A stretch of 64,000 nucleotides of DNA, taken from contig NZ_QPFB01000001.1 in the NCBI RefSeq assembly GCF_004348115.1, forward strand, positions 2,652,773 to 2,716,772, given 5' to 3'. The stretch's first letter is position 1, and the number at the start of each line of letters is the position of its first letter. This DNA comes from Stenotrophomonas sp. ATCM1_4 (GTDB lineage: Bacteria; Pseudomonadota; Gammaproteobacteria; Xanthomonadales; Xanthomonadaceae). Under the pieces are notes generated by a model that saw only the letters and a program-made list of their open reading frames with translations, did not search any database and was not told where the DNA came from. Shown here piece after piece: positions 36,555-44,602 of the stretch. Both the position numbers and the translations under genes were made by a program.

Positions 36555-36834
36555 GGCCGGAGAGGATAGGCACGGCCGTCTCATGGGCTTGGACTGACGT
36601 TTCGCCAACACCAACTTGCCCCAAACAAAAAAGGGCCTGGCAGTAGCCAGACCCTCGGTCGTACCCCCCGATAGTGCGCGCAACGATGAGGCTTGACCCT
36701 GTGCCGGTCAATTCTGACTCTGCAATTCGGCGCGCTAGGTCACAGTTCCGACGTGCAACCGAGACGATCTCCACATTTTCACTGAGAAGCGCCTATGGTC
36801 GGAACACAGGGGCAGCAAGCTGCGGAGGTTCGCA

Positions 36835-37050
36835 ATGGGTTACAGCGGGCAATACCTCACTGACGAAGAATGGATGACGCTGAACGCAGCCTACAAAGCC
36901 CATGGAAGCGGCCCTGAGTTCTGGCAGGTCTACCAAGAGCTGCAGGTCATAGCGAGAAGCCGCACGGGTGACTCGCGAATCAAAGTCGCAAACGAAATGG
37001 CGCGAGTGGCGCAACGCATGGGCGTCACTGACCGAGCCCTATTCGTCTAG
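36835..37050 (+). CDS. Small hypothetical protein (71 aa), related to the 44.8-kb ORF
   Basis: 71 residues from MGYSGQYLTDEEWMTLN. A clear GGAGG lies 7 nt before the ATG. The segment NAAYKAHGSGPEFWQVYQELQ resembles HAYQEHGDTPAFWDICDAVED in the gene at 44826-45047, so the two are likely distant members of one family. All-helical, soluble, function unknown. Confidence 0.65.
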   Translation: MGYSGQYLTDEEWMTLNAAYKAHGSGPEFWQVYQELQVIARSRTGDSRIKVANEMARVAQRMGVTDRALFV

Positions 37051-37173
37051 CGAAATGCGAGCGCGAATCCGCGCGCTTGACGGAGTTTTCATTCGGAATA
37101 TCCAATGATCCCGCCCGATCTCCGAGCGCCACTCGGAGGGACCTTCATATCAACCATTTGTGGAGCTAGCACC

Positions 37174-37425
37174 ATGGGATCTGTTGCCATGTTTCTGGAA
37201 GGGCCGGGCCAAGAACGCCGCCCCGTCAAGGTTCTCTCGACCGAACAAGTGCGACTCCGATCGGGCGCAACCGATGGCATCCGCATCGTGCATCCAATGG
37301 CTACACAGATCGAAGTGAAAACACTGATCGACGCGGATGGAGAGATCGCAAGCCAGGTGGATTTCGATGGGTTCCGGTTCAAGTACAAGGACTCGGATAT
37401 ACCCTGGACCTTGGTGGTAGGTTGA
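37174..37425 (+). CDS. Small hypothetical protein (83 aa)
   Basis: Starts MGSVAMFLEGPGQERRPVKVLS with TGGAG 8 nt upstream; the frame can be extended to 37105 but without a ribosome site. Mixed alpha/beta, soluble, no family recognised. A hairpin terminator follows 7 nt after the stop, which supports a real gene. Confidence 0.6.
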   Translation: MGSVAMFLEGPGQERRPVKVLSTEQVRLRSGATDGIRIVHPMATQIEVKTLIDADGEIASQVDFDGFRFKYKDSDIPWTLVVG

Positions 37426-37432
37426 TCACAGC

Positions 37433-37459
37433 AAAAGCCCGGCATGATGCCGGGCTTTT
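37433..37459. terminator. Bidirectional terminator
   Basis: AAAAGCCCGGCA-TGA-TGCCGGGCTTTT, symmetrical, shared by convergent small genes on both sides. Confidence 0.85.
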
Positions 37460-37483
37460 CTGTTGGACCGGAGCATGGCCGAC

Positions 37484-37636
37484 CTATTCTTCTTCGTCGT
37501 TGTCTTGCCCCGGTGCCTTCTTCTGCTTCTGCCCCTGATCCTGCTGGCCGGGCTGACGCTGGTCCTGGCCCGGGTTCTGCTGGCCGAAGTTTTGCTGTGT
37601 GTTCTGGTTCTGGTCTTGGTCGCGTTGGTTGGTCAT
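37484..37636 (-). CDS. Gln/Asn-rich microprotein (50 aa)
   Basis: Minus-strand ORF MTNQRDQDQNQNTQQNFGQQ and so on, ending in an acidic EEE. About half the residues are Q, N or D; it lacks hydrophobic residues and must be disordered. GGAG lies 6 nt before the ATG and a bidirectional terminator follows 25 nt after the stop, so expression is plausible. It resembles small low-complexity ORFs common in Xanthomonadaceae. The opposite frame would give an artificial Leu-rich protein. Confidence 0.6.
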   Translation of the reverse strand: MTNQRDQDQNQNTQQNFGQQNPGQDQRQPGQQDQGQKQKKAPGQDNDEEE

Positions 37637-37747
37637 GACGATCTCCGATTGGCTACGGCCATGTGCCGTACCCTCAATGTGCCGTCCACGGCGTTGCCGC
37701 CCCGTGCGATCTTGTCAAAGCTGCCAGCACGCTGCTGACTGGGCCAG

Positions 37748-37789
37748 CTAAGCGGCGATCTTGTGCTCGTAGAACGGGTGCCGCTTGTC
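37748..37789 (-). pseudogene. C-terminal remnant of an SRAP gene
   Basis: The minus strand encodes DKRHPFYEHKIAA plus stop, the exact C-terminus of the SRAP protein at 43603-44547; 36 bp (37755-37790) are identical to 43610-43645. Weaker similarity (AAGATTC-CTCGGG vs AAGGTTC-TTCGGG) continues to about 37820. The rest of the gene is lost. Confidence 0.75.
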
Positions 37790-37877
37790 GGCTGCCCTCA
37801 GACAACCCTAAGATTCCTCGGGCCTGCGGTGAAAGCAGACCAATCCCAGCAACCACAACCGACGCCCAGAACGCTAC

Positions 37878-38297
37878 ATGACAGAGATTTCAGGCGCTTA
37901 CCTTCTCGAGATTGCCAAGCAGCTCTCTTTCATTGCGGCATTGTTAGGCGGACTCTCTGGCGCGCTGATGGGTGCACTTCTCTTCTCGCGCTCGGACAGC
38001 CCAGCCGTTAAGTGGGCACTCTTCAGCGCAGCAACTGCCACATGTGCGTTCATCGTGTCGGTAGTCGCACTGACCATGTTGATCGTTGGCCTGAATCCAA
38101 GCGCTCCCGAATCTTTGGTTACCCAAGCCGGACTTCTCCAAGCGAGATCGATTGGTACCTTTGGATTCTTTCTTGGTCTCTATGGCACCTTGTTCACCAT
38201 TGGCGCATGCGGCTGGGTTCGCTCACGCAGAATGGGGGTAGCTACTACGATCCTGGCCGGCGCTGCATGCATTGCAACAACCCGCTGTCTGATCTAG
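37878..38297 (+). CDS. Four-TM membrane protein of unknown function
   Basis: 139 residues from MTEISGAYLLEIAKQLSFIAALLGG, with four hydrophobic segments (about 18-37, 46-72, 92-112, 119-136). No charged residues in the helices except near the loops. No family recognised. No convincing ribosome site is visible. It lies between the SRAP remnant and a repeat shared with 45 kb. Confidence 0.6.
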   Translation: MTEISGAYLLEIAKQLSFIAALLGGLSGALMGALLFSRSDSPAVKWALFSAATATCAFIVSVVALTMLIVGLNPSAPESLVTQAGLLQARSIGTFGFFLGLYGTLFTIGACGWVRSRRMGVATTILAGAACIATTRCLI

Positions 38298-38619
38298 CCA
38301 GCCCGAGGCCTCGCTTCACGGCAGGCCTGATACCCGCGGCCCGTCAGTACCACCACTTACCCCCTGCCGGCTCCTCGGTCATGTTCCGACCCATAGCTGA
38401 CATCAGTTTTGTGCAGATGTAGACATCGAGTGCTTTCGGTCAGCATGCCAATCGTCACTCGCGCCGTTCCCGGTTATGTGCCACAAGGCCATCGTAGCGA
38501 CACGACCAAGTTCACCCATTGAGCCTCCCGGCGCACTCGCGCCTATGGATAGGATTGGGGGATGTCCAATCCCGGCATTGAGCACCGCGCTCTCAACAAG
38601 ATTGACCAAAGGAATCCGA
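38298..38619. other. Intergenic region before the serine hydrolase
   Basis: About 320 bp. Contains the approximately 80-bp repeat 38327-38408. The remainder, up to the AAAGGA ribosome site of the serine hydrolase, shows no promoter strong enough to call. Confidence 0.5.
38327..38408. repeat. Repeat shared with 45044-45126
   Basis: Begins CTGATACCCGCGGCCC and ends around TTCCGACCCATAGC-GACAT; about three quarters identical to the 45-kb copy by eye, same orientation. Similar sequences (GCTATGGGTCGGAAC on the other strand) occur widely in bacterial intergenic DNA. Confidence 0.65.
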
Positions 38620-39732
38620 ATGCCATCCAGCAAGCATCCCGTCGTCGCCATCGCCGCGGCTTTCCTCATGGCACTTCCTTGCTTTGCGATTGCCGCCAGT
38701 GCGTTGGAGGAAGCCAATGTATCGGCTCGGAAGTTCACGCAAAAGACTATGGAAGAGCAGCACATCCCCGGACTCCAGCTTGCTGTCATCAAGGATGGGC
38801 AAGTCGTGCTGTCGGAAAATTATGGCTTCGCCAATGTCGAAAATCAGGTGCCAGTTACCAGCAAGACGCTGTTTCCGATCAACTCCGCGACCAAATCGTT
38901 CACCGGCGTCGCAATGATGCAGTTGGTTGAAGCTGGGCGGGTGGATCTCGATGCGCCGGTTTCCCTATATCTGGAGAGTCTGCCTGCCGCCTGGCAAAGC
39001 ATCCGTGTTCGCCAGCTTCTCGGACACACTTCGGGCCTTCCAGATATCGTCGACCAGAACGGACTGATCGGAGGGGGCAACGAACTGGAGGCATGGAAGG
39101 TGGTGGAGGGGTTGCCCATGGATGCGCCAGTCGGTGACCGGTTCGCCTATAACCAGACAAACTATGGATTGTTGGCGCGGATCATCGTCAAGCAGGCGCA
39201 GATGCCCTACGAGCGGTATCTGGCAGAACGCCAGTTCCGTGTGGCGAACATGCCCACAACCACATTCGGCGATAGCTACGATTTGATTCCGGGTGCCGCG
39301 ACAATCTACAGCCGCTCACCACGCGGCACCCTGGCAAAGAACGACGGCGACCGCCTGTCGCATTGGTTCTATGACATACCCTACAGCCTCTGGGCGGGCG
39401 GTGGCATCCAGACCACTGCAGAGGAGTTGTCGCGCTGGATCATCGCGTTGACGGATGGCCGCATGGTCAGCGAGGCCAAGCTCCGGCGAATGTGGACGCC
39501 GGAGAAACTAGGGAGCGGCGCAGACGGAGCCTGGGCCATGGGTTGGCCCGTGCTGCAGACGAGTCCACATAGACAAGTGGCGGGGATTGGTGGCGCCCGC
39601 GCAGCATTCATTGTCTACCCGGACGATGGATTGGCCGTGATCGTGCTGACCAATCTTGCTGGCGCGAATCCGCAAAATTTTGTTCCGCGGATTGCCGAGT
39701 TCTATAAGCCCTTGCAGCGCAACATACGGTGA
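38620..39732 (+). CDS. Exported serine hydrolase, class C beta-lactamase/DD-peptidase-like family
   Basis: 370 residues from MPSSKHPVVAIAAAFLMALPCFAIAASA, a clean signal peptide (1-26). The nucleophile motif SATKSF (SxxK), YNQTN (YxN) and HTSGLPD are conserved, and the C-terminal GGARAAFIVYPDDGLAVIVLTN replaces the KTG box. Such proteins are mostly esterases or peptidases, not true beta-lactamases. ATG at 38620 is backed by AAAGGA 4 nt upstream. It sits just ahead of the second integrase as island cargo. Confidence 0.87.
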   Translation: MPSSKHPVVAIAAAFLMALPCFAIAASALEEANVSARKFTQKTMEEQHIPGLQLAVIKDGQVVLSENYGFANVENQVPVTSKTLFPINSATKSFTGVAMMQLVEAGRVDLDAPVSLYLESLPAAWQSIRVRQLLGHTSGLPDIVDQNGLIGGGNELEAWKVVEGLPMDAPVGDRFAYNQTNYGLLARIIVKQAQMPYERYLAERQFRVANMPTTTFGDSYDLIPGAATIYSRSPRGTLAKNDGDRLSHWFYDIPYSLWAGGGIQTTAEELSRWIIALTDGRMVSEAKLRRMWTPEKLGSGADGAWAMGWPVLQTSPHRQVAGIGGARAAFIVYPDDGLAVIVLTNLAGANPQNFVPRIAEFYKPLQRNIR

Positions 39733-39917
39733 GGCGGCATCAAGGCCAACCGGCCGGCACCAAACCATGTGGTGCGGACTCCACAGGTGACATCAAAGTC
39801 CCTGCATGGGTAGTTTCACATAGTCCCAGCCCGTCCCAAGCACGGCAGTAAGTCGCTGATCTTCATAACATTACAGTTTCCCATGGTCCCAACTGGCACC
39901 CTGCGTTCCCATTGAAT

Positions 39918-39938
39918 GTAGGCACCAAGTAGGCACCA
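39918..39938. repeat. Two 10-bp direct repeats before the second integrase
   Basis: GTAGGCACCA occurs at 39918-39927 and 39929-39938, 11 bp apart, the second overlapping the immediate upstream of the integrase ATG. Spacing of one helical turn suggests integrase arm sites or autoregulation. Confidence 0.45.
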
Positions 39939-39939
39939 G

Positions 39940-41310
39940 ATGGCAAAGGGAAATGGGCAGTTGACCGCGCGGGGACTTGCGGCGCTCGCCACCGGGGAAT
40001 GGGCGAACGACTCAGCGACGCACGGCGCCGGCGTGCTGCAGGCCCGGAAACTGGCATCGGGCGCCATCGGGTTCTACTACCGATACACCGGCCCCAACAG
40101 GAAACAGGACAGGCTGTCCCTGGGCAGTACCCTGAGCCTAGCAGAGGCGCGGGCAGCAGCTACCGCGCTCGCCCGCCGCTACCAGGCCGGCGACAGGGAC
40201 CTTCGGGCTGCGCTGGAGGCCGAAGAAGCCGAGGCCGCCCGGACCAGAGCATTGGCCGAGGCAAAGGTGCAGGTGGCCAGCCAATCCACCTTGGGTGCCC
40301 TACTCGACGCCTATGTTGACGGCCTTCTGACCACCGGAAAGATCAGCGCACGCGGCGTCCAGAACGCTGTGCTACTCCACATCAAGAAGCCATTCCCACT
40401 GCTCTGGAACAGGCCCGCTGCCGAGATCGAGCTGGACGACCTGATCACTATCGTGGCTCGCCTGGTGAAGCTGAAGAAGCTGCGCGAGGCCGGGAAGATC
40501 CGATCGTACCTACGCGCCGCGTACGCCGCAGCCATCCGGGCAAAGCAGGACGCGACGGCGCCGGACGCACTGCGCGCACTGAACCTGTCGCGCAATCCTG
40601 CTCAGGACCTGGCCACGATCGACAGCGGGACACCGCGCGAGCGGGCATTGTCGGTTGCCGAACTGCGGGCCTACTGGGCGAGAATCGCCGCCATGCCTGA
40701 CGCTCACGGCGCGCTGCTCAGGTTTCACCTGCTCACCGGCGCACAGCGAATCGCCCAACTCGCCAGGCTGATGGCCAGCGACTGGGACGTCGACCACCGG
40801 TCCGTGCGGATTCTGGACATCAAGGGCCGCCGGCGCCGCGGCCGGGTGCACGTCGTGCCGGTCATCGCAGAGGCGCAGGCCGACCTCGCACGCATGCAGG
40901 CCGCCACGGATGACGCGGAGGCCGAACCCGCCGACAAGCGCGCGGAAAAGAAGGCAAAGTTTCTGTTCAGTGTCACGGGTGGCAATGCCGCCGTCACCTA
41001 TGACGTTTTCCGCAATGCCTTGGACCGGGTGGTATCGGACATGGCGAGCGCGAACGAGCTCGAGGGCCCGGCGTTCACGCCTGGCGACCTTCGGCGCACG
41101 GTCGAGACCCGCCTGGCCGCCTTGGGGTATACGGAAGAGGTTCGCGGGCACCTGCAGTCACATGGGCTCAGTGGGGTCCAGAAGCGGCACTACAACATGT
41201 ACGAATACGACGCCGAGAAGAGAGCGGCGATTAACGCCCTGTACGCCCTGATCACGGGTGTAGGCGCAGACGTCATCGACCTTCGGCAGCGCGCGGTAGC
41301 CATGGGCTGA
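39940..41310 (+). CDS. Second tyrosine integrase (prophage type)
   Basis: 456 residues from MAKGNGQLTARGLAALATGEW. N-terminal arm-binding region (GAIGFYYRYTGPNRKQDRLSLGS), a helical core-binding region, and a catalytic domain with R in LTGAQRIAQL, the R box as GDLRRTVETR (first His of the usual HxxR replaced by G), H in LQSHGLSG, and Y in HYNMYEYD. The family is common in Xanthomonadaceae prophages. It points rightwards, towards small phage-like genes. Whether it belongs to the same element as the late genes beyond 46.8 kb is doubtful because lambdoid tail genes are normally at the far end from int. Confidence 0.92.
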   Translation: MAKGNGQLTARGLAALATGEWANDSATHGAGVLQARKLASGAIGFYYRYTGPNRKQDRLSLGSTLSLAEARAAATALARRYQAGDRDLRAALEAEEAEAARTRALAEAKVQVASQSTLGALLDAYVDGLLTTGKISARGVQNAVLLHIKKPFPLLWNRPAAEIELDDLITIVARLVKLKKLREAGKIRSYLRAAYAAAIRAKQDATAPDALRALNLSRNPAQDLATIDSGTPRERALSVAELRAYWARIAAMPDAHGALLRFHLLTGAQRIAQLARLMASDWDVDHRSVRILDIKGRRRRGRVHVVPVIAEAQADLARMQAATDDAEAEPADKRAEKKAKFLFSVTGGNAAVTYDVFRNALDRVVSDMASANELEGPAFTPGDLRRTVETRLAALGYTEEVRGHLQSHGLSGVQKRHYNMYEYDAEKRAAINALYALITGVGADVIDLRQRAVAMG

Positions 41311-41347
41311 TCTGGCCCCGTCCTAGCTCGGCGAGGCCAGATTGCGA

Positions 41348-41671
41348 TCAGTCCTCAGGCAGCTCTGGGGCCCAACGAGCCGCCATGGCCTCAAACTTTG
41401 CTGCCTCCCTGCGGAGCCGATCAGCGCCCGCGCGCGCTCGCTGCCGTGATCGCCAGTCGCCCCGCGCAGAGGCATCCACTTGCCGGGCCTGCTCCCACAA
41501 TGAAGCGGCCCGCGATCGCGCCCATTGGGCCTTCCTGCATGTCGTCGTTATGGACGCAATGCTCGGGGCTGGGGTTCGCACAAGCCGCGACGGCGCTAAC
41601 GGTGGCTGACCGGCAGAGCCGCCCCGGCAAGGCTCAGACCGTGAGACTTGCCGAGCGCATGATCGGCCCAT
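41348..41671 (-). CDS. Possible small helical protein
   Basis: The C-terminal part, from about SLWEQARQVDASARGDW to APELPED, is a charged helical sequence that looks real; the N-terminus of the frame (to 41671) does not and overlaps the divergent gene. The true start is probably a GTG around 41580. No family recognised. Confidence 0.35.
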   Translation of the reverse strand: MGRSCARQVSRSEPCRGGSAGQPPLAPSRLVRTPAPSIASITTTCRKAQWARSRAASLWEQARQVDASARGDWRSRQRARAGADRLRREAAKFEAMAARWAPELPED

Positions 41672-41972
41672 GCCCAGACCCGCCCTCCCCGATCAGTTCG
41701 ACTGGCGCCCGCATGCCGGCAGTGACGCCCTGACCTTTCGCGGCAAGATCGCCGGCCTAGTCAGCCCGCTGCCAGACGGCCGGGCCATGACATCCCGAAG
41801 CGTCGGCACCGTGAAGTTGACGCATGAATTCCACTCGACGCCGGAGGCCGGGGCGCGGTTCCTCAACGCCTGGGCGGCCAAATGGCACCGGGAGATCGAG
41901 GAGCTGTACGACGGGCTGGCCACCGGAGAGAGATGGGCCGGAACTCGTCGGCAGCCATCGGGCGCAGCATGA
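41670..41972 (+). CDS. Phage-type hypothetical protein (100 aa)
   Basis: 100 residues from MPRPALPDQFDWRPHAGSDALTF. Has a plausible folded pattern (beta-rich middle VGTVKLTHEFHS, then an amphipathic helix AGARFLNAWAAKWHREIEELYDGL). Similar small proteins occur next to integrases in Xanthomonadaceae prophages, though no function is known. No strong ribosome site. Confidence 0.5.
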   Translation: MPRPALPDQFDWRPHAGSDALTFRGKIAGLVSPLPDGRAMTSRSVGTVKLTHEFHSTPEAGARFLNAWAAKWHREIEELYDGLATGERWAGTRRQPSGAA

Positions 41973-42093
41973 AGTGGTAGGTTGGCTGAGCGCGGCCGGC
42001 ACGCATAGCATTTGCTAGCCTTGACGAAGCGTCACAATGATGATGTGAAGGCGGGTTGATCGACGCATCACATTGTTTTTATTAAACATTCAC

Positions 42094-42120
42094 TTGGTTG
42101 ACTCTTGGTTGACCATTGGT
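42094..42120. promoter_or_regulatory. Operator iterons of the toxin-antitoxin operon
   Basis: TTGGTTGAC at 42094, TTGGTTGAC at 42105 and TTGGT at 42116: three units at 11-bp steps, on one face of the helix, about 70 bp ahead of the antitoxin start. They overlap TTGAC-type -35 elements and are likely bound by the antitoxin. Confidence 0.55.
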
Positions 42121-42191
42121 CTAAGGGTGGTGCGCAAGAGCATTTGCTATGCAATACTCCCCTGACCCGCCAGCCCCCAATGGTTGCTCCC

Positions 42192-42575
42192 ATGCAAACC
42201 GCCTCGCTCTTCCGTAGTGTCCCGAACCGGGACATTTTGCATTTCGGCAATGGCCCCGAGTTCGAGCCCAAGAAGGTTGCCGAATTCATGCAACTGGACC
42301 GCAACGCCGTCTCGAAGATCGCCTCGGTATCTGCCGCTTCTGTCCGCTGGGATCAGAATGTGCCGAAAGCAGTAATCGAGCGTCTGGAAGAAATCGGCGC
42401 TGTGGTGAATATGGTTGCCGACATTTTTGACGGTGACGCCGCCAAGACGGCGCTGTGGTTCCGAACCAAGAACCCCATGCTGGGCGACATTGCTCCGCGC
42501 GACATGGTGAGGCTCGGCAGGTATGACCGACTGCGACGGTTCATCGTATCCGCGATTCAAGAGGATCGGGTGTAA
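42192..42575 (+). CDS. MbcA/ParS/Xre-type antitoxin (DUF2384)
   Basis: 127 residues from MQTASLFRSVPNRDILHFGNG (ATG at 42180 is possible as well). The N-terminal half has a helix-turn-helix-like part (FEPKKVAEFMQLDRNAVSKIASVS), and the C-terminus AKTALWFRTKNPMLGDIAPRDMVRLGRYDRL is a textbook DUF2384 toxin-binding domain. Together with the RES gene 9 bp downstream it forms a type II toxin-antitoxin unit. Iterons upstream point to autorepression. Confidence 0.88.
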   Translation: MQTASLFRSVPNRDILHFGNGPEFEPKKVAEFMQLDRNAVSKIASVSAASVRWDQNVPKAVIERLEEIGAVVNMVADIFDGDAAKTALWFRTKNPMLGDIAPRDMVRLGRYDRLRRFIVSAIQEDRV

Positions 42576-42584
42576 ACCTTGTCT

Positions 42585-43556
42585 ATGACGCCTCGGGCAA
42601 AGCAGCCGGTCCCTATCCACGGGATACATAATGACTTCACTGGCGACATTCACCTGCTGGAGCGATTCACAGAATCGGACCTGGAGACCTGGAAGCGCCG
42701 ATCCCGTGAGCTGGATGAGGTACACGACTCGCTGTACCACGGTTTGGAGCCGGAACGGAACCGGCGCCGGGATCAGCTCAGTGCGGCATTGAACGCGAAG
42801 CCTGCGGCTCCATTCGACTTCCAGTCCTGGGGCCGAATGGTTGAGTATCGTTATTGCAATGACCCACTGTCGGCGGCCGGCAGCGTCAGATCGATAGGCG
42901 GAAGGTTCAATATCGGGAACGACTGCGACGAGTCCGGAGCTGCTGTCGTCTTCCCTGCGCTCTACATCGGCGATTCTTACGAAACGGCATTTCGGGAGTG
43001 TTATCAGATCTCCCCCGAAAAGATCCGAGAAACCGGACTCACCGCGTCCGACCTATGCCTTCGAAAGAGCGACAGCTATGTCAGGCTTCGTGGCCATATC
43101 GAGCGCGTCTTTGATATGCGCGACATGCGCAATCTAGCGCCCGTAGCCAAGGTCTTGGCCAAGTTTGCTGTACCTCCAGAGCTGGTCAAGCTTGCTAGAT
43201 CACTGAAACTTGGCAAGCCGGAGACACTGCTTATTCGCTCCCCTGGCCGTCTGCAGAAGAACCTTCAAGACGCCAATTGGCGGGGCTGGCCTACTCAATT
43301 TGGCCTTCCATCGCCCAGTCAAAGGTTCGGTTTGATGCTTCGATGGGCTGGATACGAAGGTGTTCTGTATCGATCAACCAAGCAACCAGGCGCGAACTGC
43401 ATTGCGGTCTTTCCCAGCAATTTCTCAAGCGATCGTACTTTCGTGGAATTGCAGGATGACGCCCCCGCCGCGGTGACCCGCACTAGGCTGGACATCGCAA
43501 GTGCAGACAGTCTTTGTGGATGGGAGTTCGTCCGCGAGAAGGACCGGGGACCCTAA
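42585..43556 (+). CDS. RES-domain toxin
   Basis: 323 residues from MTPRAKQPVPIHGIHND (a TTG two codons upstream also opens the frame). RES toxins kill by degrading NAD+ or ADP-ribosylation. Hallmarks visible: EYRYCNDP, GSVRSIGGRFNIGND, PALYIGDSYETAFRECY and the late NCIAVFPSNF. The protein is about twice the length of minimal RES toxins because of an N-terminal extension (about 75 residues) and a middle helical insert. Partner antitoxin directly upstream. Confidence 0.88.
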   Translation: MTPRAKQPVPIHGIHNDFTGDIHLLERFTESDLETWKRRSRELDEVHDSLYHGLEPERNRRRDQLSAALNAKPAAPFDFQSWGRMVEYRYCNDPLSAAGSVRSIGGRFNIGNDCDESGAAVVFPALYIGDSYETAFRECYQISPEKIRETGLTASDLCLRKSDSYVRLRGHIERVFDMRDMRNLAPVAKVLAKFAVPPELVKLARSLKLGKPETLLIRSPGRLQKNLQDANWRGWPTQFGLPSPSQRFGLMLRWAGYEGVLYRSTKQPGANCIAVFPSNFSSDRTFVELQDDAPAAVTRTRLDIASADSLCGWEFVREKDRGP

Positions 43557-43602
43557 GGGGGACTCCTCCAATGTCCAGCCGGATGCAGACAAGGGCGAGA
43601 GG

Positions 43603-44547
43603 TCACGCCGCGATCTTGTGCTCGTAGAACGGGTGCCGCTTGTCGTCGAAGATGTCGTAGAGCGCCCCAAGGTTCTTCGGGTCAGGGTTGAGCCAGGCCT
43701 CGACGTGCTCGGGCTTGATGTTGATGATCGTCCGGTCGTGGCCGGCCGCTGCCACCTCCGGCTCGGGATCGTCGGTCACGGCGGCGAAGCTCAGCAGGTC
43801 CGGCTCCACGCCATCCGGGTCAACCCAGTTCGCCCACAAGCACGCCACGAACATCGGCTCGCCCGTGCGCGGCGTGAACCGCAGCCTGTACTTCTCGCCG
43901 GCCTCGTTCTCGACGTTCTCCATGAACGTGTCGATCACGACAATGCCGTGGGTGTAGCCGAACTGATGCCGCCAGTACCGCCCCAGGTTGTCGCGCCGGG
44001 CATTGTACGTACCGGACAGGCGCCGCTTCGCACCCTCCCCCACCCAGTCGCTGGAGGCCGGCAGGCCTGGTTTCCGAAGCTGATACCGCATGGGCTTGAT
44101 CACGTAGCGGTCGCCTTCCCGGACCATCACCGGCGCATACCACTGGGGGAAAAAGTCCCAGTCTCTGGCCGTGAGACTGCGGGGACGTAAATCATCCCGC
44201 CAGCGCTTCAGCTGCTCAATACGACGCCCTGCGATGCCAACCTCCCGCTCAGCCGTCTTGGTGTACTTCGCCGCCAGCTTCCGCTCGTTGTCGGCCAAAC
44301 GCTTCTTCTGCTTGAACAGCTCTTCTGTCCAAGCCCGTTCGTCGGCTGCGAAGCCGTCCAGGAACGCTGCCTGCGCCTCGGCTGGCAGGAGCGGTCCCAC
44401 GGTATCGATGATGCCCTTGGGCAGCCGGTCCCGCGCCTTACCGTTGTCCCGAAGCCACAACCTGGTGAAGTCCTCGAGCGAGAGGACCGGACCGAAGGTC
44501 CGCAGCAGCTTCTGGTAGTCGGCTTCGACCTGGGCTGAGTAGCACAC
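43603..44547 (-). CDS. SRAP domain protein (HMCES/YedK family)
   Basis: Family of DNA-protein crosslink sensors that covalently cap abasic sites with Cys2. The frame opens with GTG at 44556 (MTRVCYSAQ), but the GTG at 44547 would give MCYSAQVEADYQKL with the obligatory cysteine directly after Met, so that start is chosen (314 residues). Other family residues: SGTYNARRDNL for the NAR motif, HGIVVIDTFMENV, and GHDRTIINIKPEHVEAWL near the end. A charged helical insert (about 75-125) makes it longer than the usual 220 residues. Island or phage cargo. Confidence 0.87.
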   Translation of the reverse strand: MCYSAQVEADYQKLLRTFGPVLSLEDFTRLWLRDNGKARDRLPKGIIDTVGPLLPAEAQAAFLDGFAADERAWTEELFKQKKRLADNERKLAAKYTKTAEREVGIAGRRIEQLKRWRDDLRPRSLTARDWDFFPQWYAPVMVREGDRYVIKPMRYQLRKPGLPASSDWVGEGAKRRLSGTYNARRDNLGRYWRHQFGYTHGIVVIDTFMENVENEAGEKYRLRFTPRTGEPMFVACLWANWVDPDGVEPDLLSFAAVTDDPEPEVAAAGHDRTIINIKPEHVEAWLNPDPKNLGALYDIFDDKRHPFYEHKIAA

Positions 44548-44602
44548 GCGCGTCACCTCCGTTTGACCGAAGCATAACGCCCGCCGGGCCTAGGATTCGT
44601 GC

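Noticed and set aside
37463..37738. Leu/Val-rich 91-residue plus-strand frame that looks like a membrane protein
   Set aside because: It is the antisense of the Gln/Asn-rich microprotein (CAG/CAA codons read backwards give Leu), and the minus strand has the ribosome site.
38620..39732. A true class C beta-lactamase resistance gene
   Set aside because: SxxK and YxN are present but the KTG box is not, and the family is dominated by esterases and peptidases; no resistance claim is justified.
42007..42149. 11-bp AGCATTTGCTA at 42007-42017 and 42139-42149 as an attachment-site pair
   Set aside because: Too short and only 132 bp apart around the TA promoter; more likely coincidental or regulatory.
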